In this document: in pieces, positions 1 to 5,194 of the stretch
How the letters are laid out: each line of letters begins with the position of its first letter
Numbering within the stretch: the first letter of the stretch is position 1
Source: Paracoccaceae bacterium
GTDB taxonomy: Bacteria; Pseudomonadota; Alphaproteobacteria; Rhodobacterales; Rhodobacteraceae
Direction of reading: 5' to 3'
DNA: 5,194 nt
Assembly (NCBI GenBank): GCA_026709725.1
Contig: JAPOSK010000414.1
Span: 1-5,194, forward strand
Position numbers and translations under genes: made by a program
Notes under the pieces: generated by a model
Databases searched by the model: none
The model's input: the letters and a program-made list of their open reading frames with translations, nothing else
What the model was told of the DNA's origin: nothing

Positions 1-112
1 GTTCAAGTAAATCAGTTTGTTACAACAAACTTTGCCAGATATTTCATTGATACTTCAAGTGCTTGGATATCATCGGGTATTTTGATTCCTGTCAACTTAA
101 GTATATAATCCC
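1..112. mobile_element. Terminal part of a transposable element or MITE, running off the left edge
   Basis: Bases 89-112 repeat the right-hand terminus of the MITE at 1466-1489 (CTGTCA, CTTAAGTATATAATCCC) with one extra A after CTGTCA and T instead of the fourth C at the outer edge. The orientation means the element's body lies to the left, in AT-rich bases 1-88, and the outside begins near 113. An inverted repeat AGTTTGTT-AC-AACAAACT sits at 14-31. The plus strand is open from base 1 to a TAA at 106-108 inside the terminus, which could be the tail of a reading frame, but the 35 residues resemble nothing I recognise. The other end and any target duplication are outside the window, so it is unknown whether this is another MITE, a full insertion sequence or a relic. 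The same terminus recurring next to a different flank is the main evidence. Confidence 0.6.
82..109 (+). promoter_or_regulatory. Putative outward promoter in the left element's terminus
   Basis: A perfect -10 hexamer TATAAT (104-109) is preceded at 16 bp by TTGATT (82-87), a 4/6 match to the -35 consensus. It points rightward out of the element toward the coiled-coil gene, whose start is about 350 bp downstream. This is a sequence match only. AT-rich termini readily produce such matches. Confidence 0.3.
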
Positions 113-240
113 TATTGATAACAGGTGATCCGCCAAAATCGCATTCACCCCCGATCAGCGATCCGGCGATGCATCGGCCCCGTTTCCCGAATGTTTCGCA
201 GCAGCACCGATCCATGCCGCCTCCCGGGCCCGCGCCAAAA

Positions 241-290
241 GGCTCCGCCTGGCACGGGCGGCCCGATTCGGCCGAATCGGGCCGGGAGCC
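241..290. repeat. 24-bp perfect palindrome inside a larger stem-loop
   Basis: Bases 260-283 form a perfect uninterrupted palindrome with the 12-bp arm GGCCCGATTCGG. An outer pair GGCTCC (241-246) and GGAGCC (285-290) could extend the structure with an asymmetric bulge on the left. There is no following T-run, so it is not a standard intrinsic terminator. It could be a protein-binding dyad, a REP-like hairpin or the 3' end structure of a transcript from a lost gene. The function is unknown. Confidence 0.5.
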
Positions 291-390
291 AGGGTGCGTC
301 AGGAGATGTCATGAAAAGTCAGCCATGGGAGAATCACTCCCCTTGCGGGATGCCCAGGTTGATGTCCCCGTTAGAACCAAATAAAGAGGT

Positions 391-396
391 TATAAT
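391..396 (+). promoter_or_regulatory. Candidate -10 box upstream of the coiled-coil gene
   Basis: TATAAT matches the sigma70 -10 consensus exactly and lies 67 bp before the chosen ATG. The best nearby -35-like hexamer, TTAGAA at 371-376, is only 14 bp upstream, so the promoter call is weak. Confidence 0.25.
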
Positions 397-463
397 CATT
401 CCGCTGAAAGATGTTTAAATCCAACTCGAAGGTGACAAATACTTTGTGTGAGGTGAAGTGGTT

Positions 464-1198
464 ATGCCTTACTATCTGATATCAGAATTGGGAATTCTGT
501 TCTGCTTTATTGTCTTTCTTGGTGTAATTGTCTGGAAACTGAGCGGGTGGAAAACGAAGATTGATGTAACCATGACCGAGCAAATCCCTGAACTCAAGAA
601 GCGAGTTAAAGAAGGATTTGAAGAGATCAACAACAGGTTTGAAGAGATCAACAACAGGTTTGAAGAGATCAACAACAGGTTTGAAGAGATCAACAACAGG
701 TTTGAAGAGATCAACAACAGGTTTGAAGAGATCAACAACAGGTTTGAAGAGATCAACAACAGGTTTGAGCAAGTAACAAGGAGATTTGAAGATGTCGCAA
801 GGAGATTTGAGCAAGTAACAACGAGAATCGATAATCTATCGAGACGAATCGATTTTCTGTCTCTTCCGAAGACGACAGAAGCGCAAAGCCCGATAAAGTT
901 AAATGACCTTGGAAAAAAGATATCAACGGAACATGAAGTCAGGAAGTGGGTTGAATCGGCACACGGTCAGAGCCTGATAGAGGAATTAGTGAAGTCGGGA
1001 GTCGAAGAGGAGTATGAAATATTTGAGAACTGCTACAATTATGTTCGCAATCTTGACGAAACCGATGGAGATTTTCGTCGCAAGACATCCGCTGCGGCCT
1101 ACAACAGCGGCACAAGCCAGCCTGAAGTGCTCAAGGTCTATCAGATTGAATTGCGGGATTGGGTTTTGAAAAGATTAAACCAAGCACCCAGTCCGTAA
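464..1198 (+). CDS. Membrane-anchored coiled-coil protein with seven perfect FEEINNR heptads
   Basis: The protein has 244 residues if read from the ATG at 464. That start has GAGGTG at 450-455 with 8 bp spacing. The in-frame GTG at 458 would leave almost no spacing. Layout: a single hydrophobic segment at about residues 5-24, followed by Lys residues, which suggests that the rest faces the cytoplasm. A charged linker leads to seven identical heptads FEEINNR (52-100), then five diverged heptads (FEQVTRR, FEDVARR, FEQVTTR, IDNLSRR, then one starting IDFLS; 101-135). A hydrophilic helical C-terminal domain spans about 142-240 and ends in a YQIELRDWVLKRL segment. With F and I at a and d, the array should form a continuous coiled coil and probably oligomerise. 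The C-terminal part reminds me of a domain in uncharacterised bacterial and archaeal coiled-coil proteins, but I cannot name a function. The gene is AT-richer than its right-hand neighbours and stands alone, which suggests acquisition. No partner gene is adjacent. Confidence 0.88.
   Translation: MPYYLISELGILFCFIVFLGVIVWKLSGWKTKIDVTMTEQIPELKKRVKEGFEEINNRFEEINNRFEEINNRFEEINNRFEEINNRFEEINNRFEEINNRFEQVTRRFEDVARRFEQVTTRIDNLSRRIDFLSLPKTTEAQSPIKLNDLGKKISTEHEVRKWVESAHGQSLIEELVKSGVEEEYEIFENCYNYVRNLDETDGDFRRKTSAAAYNSGTSQPEVLKVYQIELRDWVLKRLNQAPSP
617..763 (+). repeat. Seven perfect tandem copies of a 21-bp unit
   Basis: The unit begins TTTGAAGAGATCAACAAC and ends AGG. The copies start at 617, 638, 659, 680, 701, 722 and 743 without a mismatch. 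Each encodes FEEINNR. Five related but diverged 21-bp units follow at 764-868 (for example TTTGAGCAAGTAACAAGG and ATCGATAATCTATCG), so the whole tract is twelve heptads. Identity at silent positions points to recent expansion by slippage or unequal recombination. Because 21 is a multiple of three, copy-number change lengthens or shortens the coil without breaking the frame. Confidence 0.98.
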
Positions 1199-1332
1199 CT
1201 CCCGTACGCTGGCCGCTTTCTTTCTAGATGGGCGGCAAGGGAAGACCCCTTCATCTGCATAGTTGAAGAACTGCACCGAAACATTCTGATCGGGGAATGA
1301 GTATCCGTATGTGCAGCAAAGGATTCATGGGC

Positions 1333-1497
1333 TTCCGTTTGGGGATTATATACTTAAGTGACAGAAAATTAAAGAAGCTCATAAGAATCAGTACTTTAAT
1401 TTTCAACTGCTATGTATAGGTTCAAATGGTTTATGTTATTGATTAAATGAGATAAATTAAGAAAACTGTCACTTAAGTATATAATCCCCTTCCGTTT
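1333..1497. mobile_element. MITE with 24-bp perfect terminal inverted repeats and 8-bp target duplication
   Basis: The element covers 1341-1489 (149 bp). Its left terminus at 1341-1364 (beginning GGGGATTATATACTTAAG and ending TGACAG) is the exact reverse complement of 1466-1489. The flanks TTCCGTTT at 1333-1340 and 1490-1497 are identical and form an 8-bp target-site duplication. The interior is AT-rich and has no plausible gene, so it must have been mobilised in trans. An 8-bp duplication and termini starting with G's are known for several families, such as IS1595 and ISL3. I cannot assign the family from the ends alone. The intact repeats and duplication suggest a fairly recent insertion. 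A third copy of the terminus is at 89-112. Confidence 0.9.
1457..1485 (+). promoter_or_regulatory. Putative outward promoter at the MITE's right end
   Basis: TATAAT (1480-1485) lies inside the terminal repeat. TTAAGA (1457-1462), 17 bp upstream, matches the -35 consensus at four of six positions. Transcription would start near 1492 and run straight into the L,D-transpeptidase gene at 1521, leaving a short leader. The promoter is inferred from the match and the position only. Confidence 0.42.
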
Positions 1498-1520
1498 CCG
1501 ATAGCACATGGTAGAAATGC

Positions 1521-2045
1521 ATGTCAGCCAGAATGTCCGCCCCATACCTGATTGCGCTTCTTGTTGCAGGTGCCATGACGCTGGCAGGCTGTAATCACAC
1601 AATGCAGGAGGGCAAGATCCGATCATACAACGGGCTTGAGGTCACACATATCATCGTCGACAAGTCTGATCGCAACCTGCGCCTTTATCACCATGATCGG
1701 GTCCTGAAGTCCTTCCCTGTCCATCTCGGATCAAATCCAAGGGGTCACAAGGAATTTATGGGTGACGGCCGAACACCGGAGGGGTGGTACCGGATTGACA
1801 GAAAGAACTCCAACAGCAGTTTCCATCTCAGCCTTGGGATTTCCTACCCCGACCCGCTTGACACCCAAAGGGCGCGGGCACGGGGCAGGAGCCCCGGCGG
1901 CGATATCTTCATCCACGGCAAACCCAACGACGGTCGCACTGTGGGCCGGGACTGGACCGCAGGCTGCATTGCCGTGACGAACGGTCAGATTGAGACGATT
2001 TATTCAATGGTCGAAATCAACACCCCAATCCTGATCAGGGCCTGA
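1521..2045 (+). CDS. L,D-transpeptidase (YkuD fold) lipoprotein
   Basis: This 174-residue protein is predicted to be a cell-envelope enzyme. L,D-transpeptidases attack meso-diaminopimelate-containing stem peptides through a catalytic cysteine to make 3-3 crosslinks, attach lipoproteins or cleave such bonds. The N-terminus is a lipoprotein signal: Arg4, a hydrophobic stretch 9-20 and lipobox L21-A22-G23-C24. Asn at +2 does not suggest inner-membrane retention. The YkuD region follows from about residue 42, with the start VTHIIVDKSDRNLRLY typical of the fold, a TPEGWYRI segment (85-92), FHLSLGISYP (101-110), His132 in FIHGKP, and the motif DWTAGCIAVTN with catalytic Cys149. This variant (GCIAVTN rather than SxGCIRM) is common in YafK-like proteins, so which reaction it performs is open. 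The ATG at 1521 includes Arg4 in the signal n-region. A start at 1533 is possible, and no strong Shine-Dalgarno is visible for either. A MITE lies just upstream. Confidence 0.92.
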   Translation: MSARMSAPYLIALLVAGAMTLAGCNHTMQEGKIRSYNGLEVTHIIVDKSDRNLRLYHHDRVLKSFPVHLGSNPRGHKEFMGDGRTPEGWYRIDRKNSNSSFHLSLGISYPDPLDTQRARARGRSPGGDIFIHGKPNDGRTVGRDWTAGCIAVTNGQIETIYSMVEINTPILIRA

Positions 2046-2067
2046 CATCTCCCGCGCGGAATGACAG

Positions 2068-2091
2068 CCGCCCACCGGTTCGGGTGGGCGG
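2068..2091. terminator. GC-rich hairpin after the L,D-transpeptidase gene
   Basis: CCGCCCACC (2068-2076) pairs perfectly with GGTGGGCGG (2083-2091) around a 6-nt loop, starting 23 bp after the TGA stop. There is no T-run on the plus strand after it, so termination without a U-tract, or only 3'-end protection of the transcript, is what can be proposed. Confidence 0.4.
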
Positions 2092-2296
2092 GAATGCCCG
2101 GTCCTGGTCGCAGGGCACTCTCCATGACAGTCGCCCGGAAACCGATTATCGATCAGTCGGGCAGGATCCCTGACCTGTCGTTGCGGTGGATGCGATGAAC
2201 ACGGACGCCGGACATCTGCCGGGATACGCAAATCAAGAAATGCATTGACTTCGACGGGGTTGGTTTCAGTGTGTGTCGCACCGCATGACTCTTTGA
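2092..2296. other. Convergent intergenic region without a recognisable gene
   Basis: This stretch lies between the 3' ends of the rightward L,D-transpeptidase gene and the leftward permease gene. The only open frames are very short (for example 24 codons from the ATG at 2124) or are shadows of the permease. I see no clear terminator with a T-run for the permease transcript. Confidence 0.5.
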
Positions 2297-4180
2297 TCAA
2301 AAGACCAGATTCAGCATCGAAATGGAGACGATGAGAAAAAGGATGGTCATGATGATGCCGGATTTGACGAAGTCGATCACACGGTAGCCGCCGGGGCCCA
2401 TGACGAGGGCATTGACCTGGTGGGTGGGGATAAGAAAGGAGTTGGAGGTGGAGATGGCGACGGTGAGGGCAAAGAGGGCTGGATTGCCACCAGCAGAGAG
2501 GGCGATGGAGACGGCCAGGGGGACAAGGAGAACTGTGGCACCGACATTGGACATCACAAGGGTGAAAAATGTGGCCAGAAGAGCGATGCCGGCCTGCAGC
2601 GACCACAGCGGCCAGCCATCAAGGAGGATGAGGATTTTCTGGGCCAGCCATTCAGCGGTTCCTGTATTCTGGACCGCAAGGCCGAGGGGAATCAGGCTGG
2701 CCAGAAGAAACACCGTATTCCAGCTGATGGCATGGTAGGCTTCGTCGATGGTGAGAACACGCGTGAGAAGCATGCCGGCCGCACCGGTGAGGAGGCAGAG
2801 GGAAAGGAGCGCATCGGTGAAGAGGATCATCCCGAGAGAGACAGCAAGGAAGAGGATGGCCCAGCCGACCTTTTTGGGGCGGAGTTCTTCCTGGGGGAAC
2901 TCCGAGGTGACAATGACAAGATCACGATTGTGCTTATGGCTGGCAAGAACGGTCCATTGGGTCTGGACCACGAGTGAATCACCGGCCTGAAAGGGAATGG
3001 CTCCCAGGATGGATGCCTTGTGGTCCTTGGTCTCGACATAGCTGAGCGCTTCCTGGCCACGGTGAATGGCAAGGAGGTTCAGGCCGAAGTTTTTGCGCAG
3101 ATTAACCTCGCGGGCGGTGGTCCCGATAAGGCGGGAGTTGGGCGGGATGACGATCTCGGCGATCCCGGACTTGTCAACCTCGAAATCGCTGCGAAAGATA
3201 TGCATCTCATGGTCGATGAGGAAGTTGAAATCATTGGCAAAGTCCTCAATGACCTGCTTGTGTCCAAGAACAGCAAGACGGGATGGGGTCTCGATGATCA
3301 CATCCACAGCAGGTGAGAGCCACTTCTTTCCGTCGTGATAGATTCCGATCACATAGAGATGGAAAGCCTCCATCAGGTCGGCAATGCGTTCGCCATAAAG
3401 GGGGTGGTTGTCGGGAATGACAATCTCGTAGATATCGGCGTCAACCCCATAGAGTGACTTGACGTATTCCTTCATTGACTGGGCCGTTGTGGCCTCTTCA
3501 CGAATCTGGGTGTCGGGCAGGACCCAGCGTCCACAGAGCATGAAATAGACAATCCCGGTCAAAACGAGAGCGATGCCGACCGGGGTGACGGAAAAGAGAT
3601 GAAACTGCTCCATCGCCTGGTCAGGGGGGAGGCTGCGATTGGCGGAGATGATCAGGTCATTCAGGAGAATCAGGGGTGAGGATCCCACCATTGTCATTGT
3701 GCCCCCCAGGATTGCACAGAATCCCATCGGCATCAGCAGTCGGCTCAGCGGGACGCCGGCTCGCACGGAAATCCGGCTGACGACAGGCAGGAACAGCGCA
3801 GCTGCACCAACATTCTGCATGAAACTGGAGATCACGCCAACGGTGCTTGAGATGATCGGAATGATCCGCTTCTCGGAGGAGCCGCCGATTCGGAGGATGG
3901 CACTGGCCAGACTGCTCATCAGGCCGGTCCTGTCCAGTCCGGAGCCAAGAATCATCACAGCGATGATCGAGATGACGGCGTTGGAGGAAAACCCGGTAAA
4001 GAGTGTGTTGACATCGGCCACATTGCCAAGACCCGGCGCATAGCTCAGGATGCCGAGAAAAACCATAATCGTAATGGCGGCGACATCAACCCGCACGATT
4101 TCAGAGACAAACAGAAAAATTGCAAATGCCAGGACGCACAGGATGACGATCATCTCAAAGGTCAAGGTAAGGGTTGGCAT
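2297..4180 (-). CDS. SLC13/DASS-family permease with two RCK_C (TrkA-C) domains
   Basis: This 627-residue inner-membrane transporter has the usual length for SLC13-type permeases that carry regulatory domains. Hydrophobic segments fill about residues 8-225 and 438-627. Each half has a substrate/Na+-site-like hairpin: SFMQNVGAAALFLPV (119-133) with GTMTMVGSSPLILLND (160-175) in the first, and VMSNVGATVLLVP (542-554) with the SNSFLIPTHQVNALVMGPGGYR region (579-600) in the second. The GPGGYR block is typical of the family. Between the halves are two soluble RCK_C-like domains, at about 240-320 (VDADIYEIVIP, PLYGERI, RLAVLGH) and 330-412 (IAEIVIPPNSRLIGTT, FQAGDSLVV), which in related proteins are thought to bind a ligand and gate transport. 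Known substrates in the family include dicarboxylates, citrate and sulfate. Sequence alone does not choose among them. The gene is divergent from pckA, and its start has only a weak GGGG ribosome-binding site. Confidence 0.92.
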   Translation of the reverse strand: MPTLTLTFEMIVILCVLAFAIFLFVSEIVRVDVAAITIMVFLGILSYAPGLGNVADVNTLFTGFSSNAVISIIAVMILGSGLDRTGLMSSLASAILRIGGSSEKRIIPIISSTVGVISSFMQNVGAAALFLPVVSRISVRAGVPLSRLLMPMGFCAILGGTMTMVGSSPLILLNDLIISANRSLPPDQAMEQFHLFSVTPVGIALVLTGIVYFMLCGRWVLPDTQIREEATTAQSMKEYVKSLYGVDADIYEIVIPDNHPLYGERIADLMEAFHLYVIGIYHDGKKWLSPAVDVIIETPSRLAVLGHKQVIEDFANDFNFLIDHEMHIFRSDFEVDKSGIAEIVIPPNSRLIGTTAREVNLRKNFGLNLLAIHRGQEALSYVETKDHKASILGAIPFQAGDSLVVQTQWTVLASHKHNRDLVIVTSEFPQEELRPKKVGWAILFLAVSLGMILFTDALLSLCLLTGAAGMLLTRVLTIDEAYHAISWNTVFLLASLIPLGLAVQNTGTAEWLAQKILILLDGWPLWSLQAGIALLATFFTLVMSNVGATVLLVPLAVSIALSAGGNPALFALTVAISTSNSFLIPTHQVNALVMGPGGYRVIDFVKSGIIMTILFLIVSISMLNLVF

Positions 4181-4417
4181 GAAAACCCCGGTACGGTGGC
4201 AGGATCCGAACCCGAACCCCTCTGCGTTATTGACAGGATGAATAAATTTCTTGAAAAAAAATACAAGGAAGCCGTAGACGGCATTTCTGCTGCAGTGCAG
4301 AATTGGACATCATGCGGGACTGCAACGCACAGGTTTGATTGACCCGGTCGCTCTGATGATGATCCGAGGGGGAAGAGAGCGGAGATCACCAGCGGGAAAC
4401 CACAAAGCGGAGTTGTC
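4181..4417. promoter_or_regulatory. Divergent promoter region between the permease gene and pckA
   Basis: Both genes must be transcribed from these 237 bp unless pckA or the permease gene is read from farther away. Visible elements are a perfect TTGACA at 4230-4235 on the plus strand (no good -10 at 16-18 bp), an A-run at 4254-4261, and a dyad TTCTGC-TGCAGT-GCAGAA at 4285-4302 that could be an operator or hairpin. The Shine-Dalgarno GGAG (4409-4412) is 5 bp before the pckA ATG. A 34-codon open frame starts at 4238 but has no properly spaced ribosome-binding site. No promoter can be assigned with confidence. Confidence 0.4.
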
Positions 4418-5194
4418 ATGACTGCACGATCCACCACCACAATTACACTTGGCGCTGACAATCCGACCGTTGAGGTCAGATCCATGCATTACGGCCTCTC
4501 CGAAGCAGACCTCGTCATGCATGCCGTACGGAATGGTGAGGGTATGCAAACTGCATCCGGTGCGCTCCGCGTCACCACCGGTGCGCACACAGGACGCTCA
4601 GCAAAAGACAAGTACATTGTCGACAGATCAGGTATCACAGATGCCATCTGGTGGGACGGCAACCAGCGACTTGCCCCCGATGCATACGAAATCCTCCTGG
4701 ATGATGTGATCCGAACCCTCGCTGGCACAACGGTCTATGTCCAGGATGTGAATGCCCGAACAGGGGCGGATGAATTCCTGCATGTGCGCATGATCAACAG
4801 CCTGGCCTGGCACGCACTCTTCATCCGCAATCTGCTGATTTCCGGCCCGCCCCATCACACGCTCGGGGACTGCCCCGAATTGACCGTCATCAATCTGCCG
4901 GAGTTCACGGCCGACCCCGACCGCCATCAGTGCCGGTCCGGGACGATCATTGCGCTCGATATCGCCCGATCTCTTATTCTGATCTGTGGAACTGCCTATG
5001 GTGGGGAGAACAAGAAGTCGGTCTTTTCCTATCTCAACTACCTGCTGCCGGCACGGAAAATCTTCCCCATGCATTGCTCGGCCAGCTATCCCACAGGTCA
5101 TCCCGAAGCACCGTGCCTGTTTTTCGGCCTCTCGGGCACTGGAAAAACAACGCTGTCAACGGATGAGAGCCTCACGCTTGTCGGCGACGATGAG
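4418..5194 (+). CDS. pckA: Phosphoenolpyruvate carboxykinase (ATP), N-terminal 259 residues, cut by the window edge
   Basis: ATP-type PEPCK (EC 4.1.1.49) is a cytoplasmic enzyme that converts oxaloacetate and ATP into PEP, CO2 and ADP, the entry to gluconeogenesis. The frame is open from the ATG at 4418, with GGAG 5 bp upstream, to the end of the window, about half of the usual 530-540 residues. The hallmarks are in order: TGAHTGRSAKDKYIV (54-68, with substrate-binding Arg60), CGTAYGGENKKSVF (190-203, where Lys200 corresponds to the Mn-binding Lys213 of E. coli), PMHCSA (217-222, His219 corresponding to His232), the kinase-1 P-loop GLSGTGKTT (237-245, Lys243) and GDDE (256-259, metal-binding Asp258). 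The 19-residue spacing of the Lys and His ligands matches E. coli. Asn198 replaces the more usual Met or Ile of the GExKK motif, a minor deviation. The divergent permease gene may feed organic acids to this step, which is an inference. Confidence 0.97.
   Translation, partial: MTARSTTTITLGADNPTVEVRSMHYGLSEADLVMHAVRNGEGMQTASGALRVTTGAHTGRSAKDKYIVDRSGITDAIWWDGNQRLAPDAYEILLDDVIRTLAGTTVYVQDVNARTGADEFLHVRMINSLAWHALFIRNLLISGPPHHTLGDCPELTVINLPEFTADPDRHQCRSGTIIALDIARSLILICGTAYGGENKKSVFSYLNYLLPARKIFPMHCSASYPTGHPEAPCLFFGLSGTGKTTLSTDESLTLVGDDE

Larger units (their letters stand above)
113..463. other. Intergenic region with no convincing gene
   Basis: Small open frames exist on both strands but are Arg/Pro-rich or Cys-rich, overlap one another, lack clear ribosome-binding sites and resemble no family I know. 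The first half is GC-rich and contains a perfect palindrome (260-283). The second half becomes AT-richer toward the coiled-coil gene. A TATAAT at 391-396 is the best candidate -10 for that gene, but no good -35 lies 16-18 bp upstream of it. Confidence 0.5.

Noticed and set aside
1..108. Plus-strand frame open from base 1 to a TAA inside the element terminus, possibly the end of a transposase
   Set aside because: It has only 35 codons and no recognisable transposase motif. It is open by chance at a plausible rate, so it is not called as a gene.
12..215. 67-residue minus-strand open frame at the left edge
   Set aside because: It reads across the boundary between the mobile-element terminus and unrelated GC-rich DNA, has a Cys/Arg-rich start and resembles no family. 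It is probably fortuitous.
115..418. Two overlapping plus-strand frames of 89 and 97 residues
   Set aside because: They are Pro/Arg-rich, mutually overlapping, run through the palindrome and start in or near the element boundary without a good ribosome-binding site.
617..763. CRISPR array
   Set aside because: The 21-bp units are directly adjacent with no spacers and encode in-frame heptads, so this is a coding tandem repeat.
472..814. Minus-strand open frames encoding repeated LLLISSN or LFKPVVD units opposite the coiled-coil gene
   Set aside because: They are reverse readings of the same 21-bp array. A stop-free repeat stays open in several frames, and the plus-strand frame has the ribosome-binding site, membrane segment and conserved C-terminal domain.
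1396..1626. 76-residue minus-strand frame across the MITE and the start of the L,D-transpeptidase gene
   Set aside because: It spans the MITE interior, the target duplication and the antisense of a well-supported signal peptide. It has no family resemblance.
2004..4043. Several long frames opposite or overlapping the permease gene, including 185-, 134- and 200-residue ones
   Set aside because: They are shadows of a GC-rich gene whose own frame gives a full-length permease with family motifs throughout. The shadows are compositionally skewed (Gly/Glu/Lys, Arg/Ser or His/Pro-rich).
4628..5101. 157-residue minus-strand frame opposite pckA
   Set aside because: It is antisense to conserved pckA motifs on the plus strand, with no family resemblance of its own.

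Overview
The window looks like a chromosomal segment of a Gram-negative bacterium, most likely one of the Pseudomonadota. The grounds are an ATP-type phosphoenolpyruvate carboxykinase, a lipobox-bearing YkuD-type L,D-transpeptidase, and the moderately high GC of the metabolic half. The lineage cannot be fixed from sequence alone. Composition changes along the window. Bases 1-112, about 300-1200 and 1341-1489 are visibly AT-rich, while about 120-300 and everything from about 1530 onward are GC-richer.

Left part (1-1500) is accessory in character. Bases 1-112 end in a sequence almost identical to the terminal inverted repeat of a small non-autonomous transposable element (MITE) lying at 1341-1489. 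That MITE is complete: perfect 24-bp terminal inverted repeats, a 149-bp AT-rich body, and an 8-bp target duplication TTCCGTTT on both sides. Between the two repeat-bearing sites sits one gene (464-1198). It encodes a membrane-anchored coiled-coil protein whose coil contains seven perfect copies of a 21-bp unit (heptad FEEINNR), followed by five diverged heptads and a helical C-terminal domain.

Middle part (1500-2300). A lipoprotein L,D-transpeptidase (1521-2045) begins only 23 bp after the MITE's target duplication. The MITE terminus contains a consensus TATAAT pointing toward this gene, so the insertion may have changed its promoter. A GC-rich hairpin follows its stop codon.

Right part (2297-5194) is metabolic. 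A 627-residue SLC13/DASS-type permease with two central RCK_C (TrkA-C) domains lies on the minus strand. It is divergently arranged across a 237-bp intergenic region from pckA, which runs off the right edge after 259 codons, just beyond the P-loop and the GDDE metal-binding motif. Uptake of a di- or tricarboxylate or another anion next to the oxaloacetate-to-PEP step would make sense for growth on organic acids, but the permease substrate is not shown by the sequence.

No tRNA, rRNA, CRISPR array or complete transposase gene was seen. The most distinctive items are the MITE and its second terminus, and the perfect heptad array. I see no evidence for a wholly new multi-gene system.
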